From Coenobita brevimanus (Eukaryota > Arthropoda > Malacostraca > Decapoda > Coenobitidae), in the NCBI GenBank assembly GCA_032717465.1, contig CM064655.1, positions 14,794,652-14,858,651 of the forward strand: DNA of 64,000 nt. Reading direction: 5' to 3'. Positions 10,334 through 21,444 of the stretch are shown here, one piece after another. A program made the position numbers and the translations under genes. Within the stretch, counting starts at the first letter, position 1; each line of letters starts with the position of its first letter. The notes beneath the pieces are model-generated. The model saw only the letters and a list, made by a program, of their open reading frames with translations. It ran no database searches and was not told where the DNA came from.

Positions 10334-10625
10334 CTATCTATCTACTGCCAGATGCCACAATCCTGTAAGGGGTGGCCATTTGACTTTGAGTTAGTTGTTT
10401 TACAAGGAGGGGCACTAACCCTCCACCAACCCACTTGTTGACACGTAGGGAGCACGTATGGTTTGGTTATATGGTTACCACCCAGTGTTGTAAATGGTTT
10501 CCTGGCTTACAGGAAACCATTTGGCTTGTCACTCAATGTAAAGCCACCTGTAAAGGAAAGAAAAGCAATAAGAAGTGACAGGAAAGATGGGAGAAATAGG
10601 AAGAGAGGAGGGCAGGAATAGAAAA
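10334..10625 (-). mobile_element. RTE-derived non-autonomous repeat (R family) with CTAT tail
   Basis: Begins with a short CTATCTATCTA tail and an RTE 3'-end match (AGGGGTGGCC). This is fused to a stretch like the RTE 5' untranslated region (GGGGCACTAACCCTCC), comparable to 57595-57640. It looks like an internally deleted RTE in minus orientation that keeps only both ends, followed by extra family-specific sequence. The GTTACCAC site at 10474-10481 is uninterrupted. Confidence 0.65.
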
Positions 10626-11030
10626 AGAATGATAAAGGAAGTGTGCATGGAAAAGTTTGGAAGGAATGAGAGAGTGTTTCTGATCGGTGATATGAATGGT
10701 AAAGTAGGGAATGTGAAGGTGGATGGAATAGTTGGTGAGTGGGGTGTGCCTGCTGAGATAGAAGAGAATGGCAGTGCGTTAGTGGACATTTGTGCTGGGA
10801 GGGGGTTGGTGACAGCCAAAACCCTCTGCAGGCATAAAATGATCAACAGTTATACATGGCAAGTGATGAGAAGGGTGGGTGGTGAACTGAATGAAAGGAA
10901 GGCAATGACTGATTATGTGTGTGTGGATGAAAGGATGCGAAAATGTGTAATGGATGCAAGAGCTTATAGAGGCTGGAGGAGTGGACTTCCTGACCACTAC
11001 TTGGTGGTGGCCAGAATCAAGGTCCAATTA
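10626..11030 (+). pseudogene. RTE endonuclease-domain fragment
   Basis: The plus-strand frame encodes the middle of an RTE apurinic-type endonuclease: VFLIGDMNGKVG (metal-binding GDxN), DYVCVDERM and a C-terminal LPDHYLVVARI in place of the usual SDH box. It is close to the equivalent part of the RTE at 56780-57150. There is no upstream catalytic part and no reverse transcriptase. It is joined directly to the R repeat on its left and grades into unrelated sequence at about 11030, so it is a dead fragment. An A run (11211-11242) lies downstream. Confidence 0.8.
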
Positions 11031-11210
11031 GGATGGAAAAAAAGAAAGTTGAAAATGGCCGCCATTCTAGGTAACTTTGCCGCCCAGACCCTCAGCAATC
11101 TAGGCATAAAAACTAACAAAGGCTCTGGCACTGGTAAGGTTAAGGGAGCAAATATTCAGCAGACCAATATTGAACTGTTCTAAGAGGGTCTTTAAAAATT
11201 TTTTAGTTGG

Positions 11211-11245
<35 letters not shown>

Positions 11246-11894
11246 GTGCCATGACACAGCAAACCCGTTGCCTGCTGTCATTTTAGCACCGACACAACAG
11301 GACATCTGGTCAAAGATGTCTCATTTCAGATTTCGGGTAAATCAGGTGAAAATTGGCAATTTTATGCTCATTTGAAATTTTTGGCCCGACCCACCTGACA
11401 CTTGCCCCCCTTCTGCTAATGGAGGGATGACTCTCCTGATGTAATGAGGCATGTTATAGGATGCAGATTTGAAAGATGCACCTACAGGTTTTGGTTTCAT
11501 GTCGATATGACGAATCTGAATGGAGTTATGATGAACGATTTTTTTTTCTTTCTTTCTTTTTGCCTACAGCTTAGGCCTTGACCCAATTTGGCCCAAAATT
11601 TAACCCTGTCACCACAACCCTCCAGCGTGCGCACACTACGATGCCTGTGTGTCGTCATATATCAATGCCACCAAAGGAGACAGCAGAGGGTTTAGTTTAT
11701 TGTGCCAGGGCCTTACATATTGGCTCGTATATGTTACTGAGGATAAAATAAGCTCCACCCACTTTTTTTTTTCAGCCAATCCCAATACAGATGGGAGGGC
11801 ATGTGACTGATGGCGTGTTGGACAGTAGCTCTGCAAACCACTAGGATCACTCTTGATTGTGTGTCATAGGAGAGTGTAGTGTTGTTCCTTCCAT
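11031..11894. other. Non-coding DNA, probably the 5' region of the piggyBac remnant that follows
   Basis: Contains a long A run, then sequence leading without obvious break into the piggyBac-like coding remnant at 11895. No TTAA-flanked terminus was identified. Confidence 0.35.
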
Positions 11895-12286
11895 AGCGAA
11901 TTTTGCCAAATCACAGCATATTCTTCAGGAATCTCGTGATTCCTCGAGTGATGAGGACTGTCAGCTGTCGGCTCAAGACTTGGATATCGATGACTCGTCG
12001 AGTGAAGAACTTGAGTGATGAATTTGATGATATTAACGAAAACGAAATCGAAGGTGGCTGGCGGGTGATAAGCAACATATTTGCTGACACATGTCCCAAC
12101 CACGTGCTTGAATTTACGACTGAGTTTTTCGGGCTGAACCCAGCAATCAGCAAATCTGAAATCGTGTGGCCTTTGGACTCTTTCAAGCTATTTTTTGATG
12201 CAGATGTGGTGAAGCAAATATGTAAGTGGACGAATCTGAAGACAAATAAATTTTTCAGTGAACACCCACAGAAAGGGGAAAAGTAA
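11895..12286 (+). pseudogene. N-terminal fragment of a second piggyBac-family transposase
   Basis: An acidic/Ser-rich leader (SSSDEDCQLS, DDSSSEELE) is followed, after a frame change near 12018, by a block typical of the start of DDE_Tnp_1_7 transposases: GWRVISNIFADTCPNH, a GLNPAIS motif and FKLFFDADVVKQICKWTN. It ends where the catalytic core should begin. It is clearly a different family from pb1: different spacing, no Pro-rich leader. No catalytic aspartates remain, so it is inactive. Confidence 0.75.
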
Positions 12287-12538
12287 ACAGCATTTTTTGG
12301 CATCAAGTTTCAGAAAGTGATATGTACACTTTTATCAGCCTTTTGTTTCCATGGAAATAACAAAATTGCCCCACATTTACATGTGCTGGAGCAGATGTAT
12401 GTTGTACAGTATCATTAGTGGCACAGCCAGGATACGCAACAACCTGGGCCAAGCAGGGGCGTGAAGGCCAGGAAAATGTAGGCCTAGATTTGAATTCAGA
12501 GAAAATATTTCTAATAAGTAAGTACATCGAATTAATTC

Positions 12539-12539
<1 letters not shown>

Positions 12540-12580
<41 letters not shown>

Positions 12581-12604
12581 TGTATATATATATATATATA
12601 TATA
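12540..12604. repeat. (TA)n microsatellite
   Basis: Long TA dinucleotide tract with one TACTG interruption, just left of the TA target site of Tigger T2. Confidence 0.95.
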
Positions 12605-12878
12605 AAAGGTAAAAACATTGAATTAATTCGTATATATCTATATACATGTATACAGGTAAGCCCTTAATTCACGCGAACTTTTTTCACGCGATTTCGGTTA
12701 TCCACAAATTTTTCGTACAATACTTAAAACATAAAATTATAGTATTCAAATAAATAATTTTAATATAGAAAAGAAATAAATAAAATATAAAAATGCCTAC
12801 ATGATGCCCGTGTGCATACATATATGTATGTGTTCTTACCTAATTGTTCTTACCTAATTGTATCTTTACAGGAATGAG

Positions 12879-15800
12879 TCAAGCTCGTACTGTCCCGTGT
12901 CTTAAACCATATTTATCGTACATATCCTTAAATTTGTGAATTGTTTTGGCACACACTATTTCATTCGGTAGTGCATTCCATTGATCAATTGCTCTGTTTG
13001 GGAAACTGAATTTCCTTAAGTCTTTATCACCTCTCTTCTTATGCAGTTTTTTGCAGTGTTCTCTTGCTGATGCTTCCCCATATGTTAAGTAATCATTTAT
13101 GTCTATTTTCTCCTTCCCTGATATGCATTTATATAGCATTATCATGTCACCTCTTTTCCTTCTCTCCTGTAGTGTTGGCAGATTCAGTTTATTTAGTCTT
13201 TCTTCATAGTTTAGGTCCCTTAAGCTTGGTATCCATCTTGTACCGGCCCTTTGAACTTTTTCAATCTTGTCTATGTGTTTTTTGAGATGAGAACTCCAGA
13301 CTACTGATGCATATTCCAGGGTTGGTCTAATGAATGATGTTATTATCCGTCTTAGCATGTCTTCATTTATGTATGTGAATGCTATTCTCATATTTGCAAG
13401 CAGTGTATACATGTTCCGTACCTTCTCGCTGATGTGGTCAGCCGGAGATAGTCTGTTATTGATAATCACACCTAGGTCCTTCTCTCTTTCTGATGTGTAT
13501 AGGGTTTTATTTCCTAACTTATAATCCCAATCAGGTCTTTTTCCACTTTTACCAAACTTGTTTACATGACACTTGTCCACATTGAATTCCATTTGCCATG
13601 TATTACTCCATTCATGAAGTTTATTTAATTCTTCTTGTAGCTCTTTACAAGAGTCTGTGTTAGTAATTCAACTTTGTATTTTTGCATCATCTGCAAACAT
13701 ATTCAGATAGCTCTCATTTCCAGAGTTACTGTTTATATCATTTATATACACTAAAAACATGATTGGTGCCAGCACTGAACCCTGTGGTACTCCACCAGTC
13801 ACTTCTTTCCATGATGAGTAGTTTCCTCTTAGTACTGTTCTCATTTCTCTATTTATGAGAAAATCTTGCCTCCAACAAAACAGTTTGCCTCGAATTCCTC
13901 CTTGATGGTACAGTTTCTATAAAAGTCTTTGGTGTGGTACTGAGTCAAAAGCTTTCTTGAAATCTAAATAGATACTGTCCACCCATCCTTCTCTTTCCTG
14001 TACTCTGTTTGTTACTCTGTCATAGTAGCTGAACAGATTAGTAACACATGATTTTCCTTTTCTGAAACCAAACTGTCTTTCTGTTATCATACGGTGTTCT
14101 TCTAGATGATTTACCCAAGCTTTTCTTATAAGCTTTTCTAATACCTTGCTTACAACACTGGTCAGTGATACTGGTCGGTAGTTGAGTGGATTTTGTCTAT
14201 TTCCTTTCTTGAATAAGTGGACAATATTTGCTTTTTACCAAATATCAGGTAGTTTACCTTGACTCAAGGATTTCTTGAAAATTAAAAAAAATGGTTTACT
14301 TAACTCCTTTGCACATTCTTGTAGTACCCAACATGAAATTTCATCAGGACCACTTGCTTTTCCTCTGTCTAATTTACTTAACTCCTCCTGTATTACTTTT
14401 TTTTTTTTTTTTTTTAATGCGAGGAAGAAGGAACCAAAGGCCATGAGCCCGCAGTAACAGTTCCCTCCAAGAGAAAAACAAAATACAAGAGAGAGCCAAA
14501 ATCAAGATCCGATCATTTTGAGATGCCTGGACACACTGCGTTTGAAAGACTGGAGATCATAGGCAGCAGGAAATACAGACAGAGGGAGACAGTTCCAGAG
14601 CTGACCTGTTGCATAAATGAAGACTGGGAGTAACGGTAAACTCTTGCATTAGAGAGTTGGACAGAAAAGGGATGAGAGTTTGCTGCCAAATGGGTGCTAC
14701 GCGCCCGTCGTAGAGGTGGAGGAATGCATGCAGGCAGTTCAGAGGAGCAGTGACCATTAAAGCAGCGATAGAAAAGAGATAAAGATGCAACAGTGCGGTG
14801 AAGAGACAGAGGTTGAAGGGAGTCAGTAAGAGGAGGAGAGTTAATGAGACGAAAAGCTATTTGTATATCTGGTAGTATGTGTGGACATGCATGTTCCACA
14901 TAGTCCCTCTCAAAATTTTTTTCTTCTGTAAAAACTAATTGGAAATTCTTATTTAGTGCTTCACAAATATCTTTCTCTTGTGTATAAGTGATTCCCTCCT
15001 CCGTAATGGATTGTATTATATCTTTTACTTTGGTTTTACTTCTGATATAGCTGTAAAACAGCTTTGGTTGATCACTACTTTTATTTATTATATCCTCCTC
15101 AAACTGTTTTTGGGCTTCCCTCCTTATTCTTGTATAACTGTTTCTTGCCTGTTTGTAATTATTATACGCCCTTTCACTATTATGTCTTCTGTATCTATTC
15201 CACAACAAATCTCTTCTTTCTTTTGATTTTTTACATTCTGTATTGAACCAATTCTGTATTTTCTTATCTGCTTCTTTGTGCTGTGGGATGTACTTCACGA
15301 CTCCTATTTCATAAAATTCACAGAATTTTTTATATACAGCATTTAAATCTTGTCCTCTAAGCTCATTTTCCCAATCAACTTCTAAGAAATACTTCTTTAG
15401 GTCTTGATAATTTCCCTTTTTATAGTTTAGGCTCTTTTTGTAACTTTCATTGCTGTTAACTATGTCATATGCTATCCTGAAGTTGTAATTTAGTACTGCA
15501 TGATCGCTTTTGCCGAGTGGAGGGTGATATATTAAACTGTCAATATCATTTTCTTGCCTAGTAAATATTAGATCTAGCACTGAAGGTACATCGAGTCCTC
15601 TTTTTCTGGTGGTTTCCCTCACATGTTGCGTTAGGAAAAACTCTTGTACGAGATCCAGGAGCTTTTGGTCCCAACAGCTTTCTTGGCTAATTATATCTAG
15701 AGTATTCCAATTTATATTTGTATTAAAATCTCCAGTTAGTATAATTCTTTCCGATTTCTCTTCCATTTTATGTAGTAATGATCTTAAACTCTGAATTATA

Positions 15801-16252
15801 CTCTCTGTCAGGTCCTCATAATCGTCTCTTTCCCATGTGTTTGATCTGGGTGGCATGTACAAATTGGCTACAATTACTTTACCTTCCGATGTGTTGATCT
15901 CTACTGCAATCAGTTCTACTTGTGATGGTATATCTAGTTTTATTTCATTGACTTTTAGATTTTTCTTAGTTAATATTATAATTCCTCCTCCTTTTTTTAA
16001 ATTTCTGTCTCTTCTCCATATATTGTATTCCTCTAAGTTTAGTATGTCATTGGATATCCTTGGTGTTAATTTTGTTTCAGTTAGGCATATTATTTGTGGT
16101 TCATTTACTCTGACATAATCATTCAACTCTAGTAATTCTGATACCATTCCATCCACATTTGAGTACATCAACTTTATCATCTTGTTTATATACTTGTCAT
16201 GACATGATTTTACTGTCTTCCTCCTTTTTATTCCATCCTGTTTGTGTACCAC
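12879..16252 (-). pseudogene. LINE B ORF2: endonuclease-reverse transcriptase, interrupted
   Basis: The N-terminal endonuclease is well preserved: CLTETKL, KGGGIIIL, LTGDFNTNINW and LGKSDHAVLNY give the E, GDFN and SDH positions of the APE-type domain. At about 14868 the frame runs into an inserted LINE C fragment. Reverse transcriptase resumes at about 14400 with SGPDEISCWVL, NPLNYRPVSLTS, FGFRKGKSCV, YLDFKKAFDSVPH, GVPQGSVLAPIMF and the catalytic FADD box. The C-terminal part (12879-13592) is an open 237-residue frame with the RxGDMI and NALPNEIV motifs shared with LINE A. At least three stops lie in the RT part in addition to the insertion. The start overlaps ORF1 by 25 bp, the same arrangement as LINE A. 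Confidence 0.85.
14402..14868 (-). mobile_element. LINE C 3' fragment inserted in LINE B
   Basis: 5'-truncated copy of the Jockey-like LINE C. It starts at the FRLINSPPLTD motif and ends ATGCGAGGAAGAAGG-side with a T run (14397-14416), i.e. poly(A) on its own strand right after the stop codon. Equivalent to 37750-38205. Being inside LINE B, it is younger than LINE B. Confidence 0.9.
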
Positions 16253-17214
16253 TTCCGTACCTGCAATCCTATTACTTTGTAAAAAAATTTCTTCTTCTCT
16301 TCTTCTGATCTTCCCTCATTTTTTGTTTTTGCTTCCTCCCTTTTCTCTTTCAGTAATTCCAGTTCCTCTTGTGTTAGGCATCTTTTTATCCATACATTTT
16401 TGAACTCCTCTTTTTCCATAAGACTCTTTGCATTTTTTAGTATCTCCTCCACAGTGTTTACACTCTGGAAAGTCACCTTTAGAGGTCTTGTCTTGCTTTT
16501 CTCGTATTTCCCTAACCTTTTGTGTTCCTCTATGTCTTTACTACAGATTTCCTCTGATACTTCTTTCAGTAAGCTCATTACATTTGCCATCTCCTTTTTG
16601 TCTCTTGTGATCTTGTTTTTTACTTCTTCCTATTCTATACCAGTGATTACTATAGATTTGTTTATATCTACTGAATCTCTGACTAACGTTGGATTGTTTT
16701 GGATTATTCTTTTCACTTCCTGTTTAATGCTTTTTTCCTCCACCCTTGTTTCTAAGTCTTTCTTTACTTTCACCATTTCAGCATACTTGGTTTCTACATC
16801 ATTTTTGTAGCTTTGCACAGCTTCATTCACCTGTGTTATCTTCTCCTCAATATCACTGCTTTGGTCTATCAGACTGCTTACTTGCCTAATTGTCTCTGTG
16901 TCATTTTTGAACTCTTCCATAACACTCGCGTGATTGACTACTGTACTTGCCATTTCACTCATTTTCTTCCTAAGTGTACTCAATTCCACTGTTAGTTCAC
17001 TGATGGTTGTGTCTTTCTTGTTGGCCTCCCTTCCTAGTTTTTCTATTTCTTCTTTTTGCAAGTGCATCTGCTTCTTTATTTCATCAATTTCATTTTTGAA
17101 AGCCATTTCTAGTTTGTGTACACGTTCAACCAGTCTGTTGTGAGTCTCCACTTCAACCAGTTCTTGGTAGAAATCATCATTTTGCTTTCTACCTTTATCC
17201 CTTTTCTTTTCCAA
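16228..17214 (-). pseudogene. LINE B ORF1 (coiled-coil RNA-binding-type protein), one nonsense codon
   Basis: About 328 codons. The N-terminal two thirds is a charged, heptad-rich coiled coil (EKLGREANKKDTTISEL region). The C-terminal third (SKTRPLKVTFQSVNTVEEIL, then FKNVWIKRCLTQEELELL) resembles the C-terminal domain of L1/CR1-type ORF1 proteins, which bind LINE RNA. A single TAG at 16630-16632 (within ITGIE-stop-EEVKN) splits the frame; both halves are otherwise in register. The last 25 bp overlap the start of ORF2. Confidence 0.75.
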
Positions 17215-17521
17215 ATTTGCATACTAAAGTATGTATCCATTTTGCAATACTAAAAGTACAGAGTATGTACTTACATTCCCCGTGCTGCTGTAAACAAACC
17301 TCAGCTGACTGAGCGCATTCTTTCGTCTTGGTTCTCTTTTCTGTTTGAACAAGTCTTGTTTAACCTTCTTATTATTTTTTTTTTCTTTTAATAATGAAAA
17401 ATCATTTAGTCTAACCTGGTACAAAGCTTGACTCATATAAAGATACTAATTTAGGTGATGCCACTGGCCGTGTTGGTTCGGTACGGAGCGCCGATGTCGC
17501 ACGTCTGCCTCCTTTGACTGC

Positions 17522-17524
<3 letters not shown>

Positions 17525-17580
<56 letters not shown>
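17525..17580. repeat. (TG)n microsatellite inside T2
   Basis: 28 uninterrupted TG units in the 5' untranslated part of the T2 transposase. Long cysteine-valine or threonine-histidine frames over it are artefacts. Confidence 0.95.
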
Positions 17581-17582
<2 letters not shown>

Positions 17583-17706
17583 AGGTTGGTCTACCACGCA
17601 CCACACAGTCAGTTTGAATCCAACGGTCGAATCATGCATGACTCGCGAATCGTTATTTGTGGCTTATTTTTCTGCCTTCCAGTGATTGCTTGCCTTGTCT
17701 GCCAAC

Positions 17707-18290
17707 ATGGGGCCTAAGCATAGTGCTAGTGATGCATGTGGTAACACACCAAAATGGACTCGTAAAGTGATGTTGCTGACAGAGAAAGTTAAAGTGTTGG
17801 ACAAACTCAAGGGAGGAATGTCGGTGACAATTCTCCGTTAGGACGATTCCCCGTCATTTATTTACATACCAGTTTATTTAGCAAGTACAGTACACTAGTT
17901 TTTTACTTATATGAGTTATAAAATCACCCTGAAAATAAGTTATTAAAGTATTAATTAATCAATAATAAGTATAATTATAGAATGACAGGGAATCGTCCAT
18001 GTTTTGATGGTGAATTGACTTAATGGTGAATTGTCTCTGAACTGTGTGTTTGGGTTGAGTAAACTGTTCTTACAATAAAGAAGACAGAAAGTAGCATACG
18101 GGAGTCAGTGAGGGTTAGTGCACCAGACTGTGCTAAAGTGTCTCCACCTACGCCCATGAACTGGCTTGGAACCGTATGTTTGGGGCGAATGAGTCAACTG
18201 TTTGGACAATAAAGAAGGCAGAATGTAGCATATGGGAGGCAGTGAGGGTTTGTTCACCAGACTGCTGAAGTGTCTCCACCTACGCTTGTG
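17707..18290 (+). pseudogene. T2 transposase N-terminal HTH fragment
   Basis: ATG at 17707 opens MGPKHSASDACGN and then SEKVKVLD-like residues (TEKVKVLDKLKGGMSV). This is the start of the CENP-B/psq helix-turn-helix found in Tigger proteins, which binds the element's ends. TAG at 17839-17841 stops it. Further on, GANESTVWTIKKAECSI at about 18183-18235 matches the recognition-helix region (YGxNESTVRTIKK in the family), showing that DNA between was rearranged. No DDE core follows. Inactive. Confidence 0.8.
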
Positions 18291-18295
18291 CTTGT
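18035..18295 (+). repeat. Tandem duplication of ~130 bp within the T2 HTH region
   Basis: Two divergent copies share TGTTTGGG, ACAATAAAGAAG, GTAGCATA and GTGTCTCCACCTACGC. The second keeps the NESTVWTIKK reading better. Confidence 0.75.
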
Positions 18296-18511
18296 CAGGT
18301 TTCAGTGTTAAATTTCTTACATTTTTGTTGTTTTTCATACTTTATGCTAGTTTATAAGGTGTATGTAGTGCATAAACAGTATTATTCAGGTGTAATATAC
18401 TCAGTAGACATGTGTAATTATGTGCACACAAAGGCAGAATGTATACGCGAATTTACCACATAAGTGAAGGGTCTGGGAACGTAACCCTCGCGTGAATTAA
18501 GGGCTTACCTG

Positions 18512-18514
<3 letters not shown>

Positions 18515-18581
<67 letters not shown>

Positions 18582-18590
18582 GTAAACCCT
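18515..18590. repeat. (TA)n/(CA)n microsatellite
   Basis: TA tract directly right of the T2 end passing into a short ACACAC tract. Confidence 0.95.
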
Positions 18591-18640
18591 CGATATAACA
18601 GACTTCAATATAGTGGAATTCGCTTTTATTGGACTCGAGG
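18580..18640 (+). mobile_element. Terminus of another Tigger-type element
   Basis: CAGTAAACCCTCGATATAAC followed by GACTTCAATATAGTGG resembles a further class of Tigger ends. A possible distal partner is the inverted ATTGGACTAATTGG stretch ending near 20159, but the two ends do not pair cleanly, so extent and partner are uncertain. The interval between holds only simple repeats. Confidence 0.35.
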
Positions 18641-18808
18641 AGCTAAGTGGACTAATTTCTTATGCATCAGGAAAAGTCCAATAAAGCCAGAAGCAGTCTG
18701 TCTCTTGGAATAAACGAATAAACAAACATACCTTGGAGACACCATAACATTCATACCTCCTCACTCTCTCTCCTCCTCCATTCCTTCCCTTCCTCCCAGT
18801 CTCTCTCC

Positions 18809-18811
<3 letters not shown>

Positions 18812-18864
<53 letters not shown>

Positions 18865-18990
18865 TGAAGGTGAAATTGAAAATGAAAATTAAATTGTGAA
18901 AATGATTGTAAAAGCAAAGGTAGTGAGCACAGAAGTGAAAATGGAATGTCAAAGTCAACAGAGAGAGAGAGAGAGAGAGAGAGAGAATAA
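18812..18990. repeat. (GA)n microsatellites
   Basis: Two AG tracts (about 18812-18865 and 18961-18986) separated by GTGAAAATG-like sequence that resembles the long GTGAAR array downstream. Confidence 0.9.
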
Positions 18991-19089
18991 ATACGGGAAT
19001 GACAAGTGGAGTCCCCTTGGCATAAACAAATGAGGGAGATACGCATAACCTTGGTCCCTCCTCTCTCTCTCCTTCTATCCCGTCCCTCT

Positions 19090-19975
19090 CTCTGAGAGAA
19101 GCGAAAGTGAATGTAAATTGAGGGTTAGTGAAGGCATTGTGAAGGTGAAAGTGAAGGTAGTGTGAAAGTGAAGGTGAAAGTGAAATCAAAAGTAAAAGTG
19201 AAAATGAAGATGGAAGGTGAAAGTGAAGGTGAAGGTGAAAGTAAAAGTGAATGTGAAAGTGAAGTCAAGTAAAAGTGAAAGTGGAAGGTGAAAGTGAGGG
19301 TAAAAGTGAGGGTAAAAGTGAATGTAAAAGTAAAAGTGAACATTAAAGTGCAGGTGAAGGTGAAGTCATGAAAATGAAGGTGAAGATGGAAGGTGAAAGT
19401 GAAGGTGAATGTGAAAGTCAGGGTGAAAGTGAAGGTGAAGGTGAATGTGAGGGTGAAGGTGAAGGTGAAAGTGAATGAAAATGAAGATGAAAATGAAGGT
19501 GGAAGGTGAAAGTGAGGGTGAAAGTGAAGGTGAAAATGAATGAAAATGAGGGTGAAAATGAATGTAAATGTGAAGATGAAGGTGAAAGTAAAGGACAAGG
19601 AAAATGAAGGTGAAAGTGAAAGTGAAGGTGAAAATGAATGTAAAAGTGAAGATTAAGGTGAAAGTGACAGTGAAGATGATGGTGAAAGAAAGTGAAGGTG
19701 AAGGTGGAGATGAATGTGATAGTAAAAGTAGGGAGGGCAAAAGTGAAGGTGAGTGAAAGTAATCGTAAAGATAAATGTAAAAGTGAGAAAGTAAGGTTGC
19801 AAGTGAAGGTGAAATGGAAATTCAAAATGAATGAGTGTGAAGGTGAAGGTGAATGTGAAAGTGAGCATAGATGTGAATATGAAAGTGAATGTGAATATCA
19901 GAGTGAACTGAAAATGAAGGTAAAAATGAATAGGAAGGTGAAGATGAAGGTGACAACAAACAAAAATATGTGAAG
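19090..19975. repeat. ~880-bp GTGAAR/AATGAA degenerate hexamer array
   Basis: Nearly pure succession of GTGAAA, GTGAAG and GTGAAT hexamers with occasional triplet slips and very few C residues. The minus strand reads as FTFTFTFIF-type nonsense in all frames, which explains the long spurious open frames here. It is flanked by GA tracts, suggesting it grew from a purine-rich seed. Confidence 0.9.
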
Positions 19976-19993
19976 TAAAATGGAAGTGCCCAG

Positions 19994-19999
<6 letters not shown>

Positions 20000-20032
<33 letters not shown>

Positions 20033-20153
20033 AACCCATGAATTACAAGCCAGCATCTGTGCATAACAAAAGGAGGAGGAAGTCTAGGAGGGAGTCCAGA
20101 TGTCGCTCTTATCGGATTTTCGCATTTTTCAGACTGGCTTGGGCCCCAATTAG

Positions 20154-20246
<93 letters not shown>

Positions 20247-20260
20247 TATATATATCAATG
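20000..20260. repeat. (GA)n then (TA)n microsatellites
   Basis: AG tract at about 20000-20028; TA tract at about 20158-20255 with a few CATA/AATA interruptions. Confidence 0.95.
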
Positions 20261-21090
20261 GGAAAATTTCTAATTGGTTTTTCGGTGGCCCATTTTTCTA
20301 ACTTTTAACCACTTTATGCCTACGATTTCCTGCCAATCTCTCCTCTAACATGAAATAAAGCATTATTATACTAATAATAACAGTATAGTGAATAAATTAA
20401 CAACATAAAATGCCATCAAACTTTTATAAGGATTACGGCTTGGGTGGTTTGATGGGTTCCGAGGCTTGGGAGTGGCTTAGTTGCCGCCAGATCTCTTTGG
20501 CTGTCTCCATTTCTTAGTGTCCACAGCTAAAGGGGGTATCACACGGTACCTTATATCAGGAATGGCTGAGTAACATTTAAGTGGAACAAAACTTGGACGC
20601 TATCACACACGTTCCTCACACTGTCATCAGAGCCCCGTCTCAGTTGTAAACACGTGATTACTTTATCGACATCACAGTTTTTTCGGCATTAGAACTATTA
20701 ACTCTTTATATGGGTTTCAAAACGATTGATATTTATTCTAAAATACAATATCAATAAGTATTCAGCGTTAGGCTAAATTTCAATGGTGTAGTATGATATA
20801 TTCTTTCGAGCCGAATGGGTTTTGGTCACTGTTTTGCACGTCGTGTCCTCGGCAGGAATCCGTTCAGATGCATTCCAAATGCCCGTGCTATAATCGGGAA
20901 TTTTACCACATTACCGTTCCGATTAACCATCATATCCTCTGCAAACATCGTATGAAGTGCCGTGTGAATAAGTTTCGCTTAGCCTGTCTTCAAACTCAAC
21001 GCGTGATAGCGGTCTTGGGGTGCGTGATAGCATGTATGGTTGTGCATTTGATGTGTGCGTGATAGCATATAAGCGTGATACCAGGGGGTT
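20261..21090. other. Intronic DNA without recognised gene
   Basis: No exon or element coding signal. Near 21000-21085 the motif GCGTGATAGC occurs three times and GCGTGATACC once, spaced 20-36 bp; its nature is unknown. Confidence 0.35.
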
Positions 21091-21098
21091 GAGTGTAC

Positions 21099-21111
21099 AT
21101 ATATATATATA

Positions 21112-21186
<75 letters not shown>

Positions 21187-21196
21187 TGTATATATA
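21099..21196. repeat. (TA)n microsatellite
   Basis: TA tract with two symmetric ACTG interruptions near each end. Confidence 0.95.
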
Positions 21197-21444
21197 TACA
21201 ATGTATATATTCTTTCACTGCACTGTAATTTTTATAAACCTACTAAAAAATATTTTTCAATTTATATTATTTTTATAACAAGCACAACCAGTGACAGATT
21301 CAGTTTTACACACATAGGCATATACTCACATACACACACATACAGAATCATACAAAACACCATAGCTATTTTCGCAAGATAGTAGCTTTTCCCTGGAAAG
21401 TAGTGTGGGGGAATGATGGGGGGGCGAGCCTCATACATGATATT

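Larger units (their letters stand above)
12831..17455 (-). mobile_element. LINE B: CR1-like non-LTR retrotransposon, broken
   Basis: Two-ORF LINE on the minus strand. The 3' end is a short tandem TTAGGTAAGAACA motif without poly(A), as is usual in the CR1/L2 group. ORF1 is at 16228-17214; ORF2 is at 12879-16252 and is split by a LINE C fragment. It inserted into the 5' untranslated part of T2. The 5' boundary near 17455 is approximate and no clear target duplication was found. Confidence 0.85.
12653..18511 (+). mobile_element. Tigger-type transposon T2 carrying a LINE insertion
   Basis: The ends are 24-bp perfect inverted repeats (12653-12676 and 18488-18511) starting CAGGTAAGCCCTTAATTCAC, each next to TA (12651-12652 and 18512-18513). 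A transposase N-terminal fragment on the plus strand at 17707 confirms a pogo/Tigger element. Most of the length is LINE B. The DDE core is missing, so T2 was internally deleted and is non-autonomous. It is a different family from T1/T3 and T4, as its termini differ. Confidence 0.9.

Noticed and set aside
19125..20039. Several long minus-strand frames rich in Phe-Thr or Leu-Ser
   Set aside because: They are translations of the GTGAAR and GA tracts; the same pattern appears in several frames at once.
18580..20160. A complete Tigger element bounded by CAGTAAACCC and the ATTGGACTAATTGG stretch
   Set aside because: The two ends do not form a clean inverted repeat and the interior is simple repeat, so only the left terminus is reported, at low confidence.
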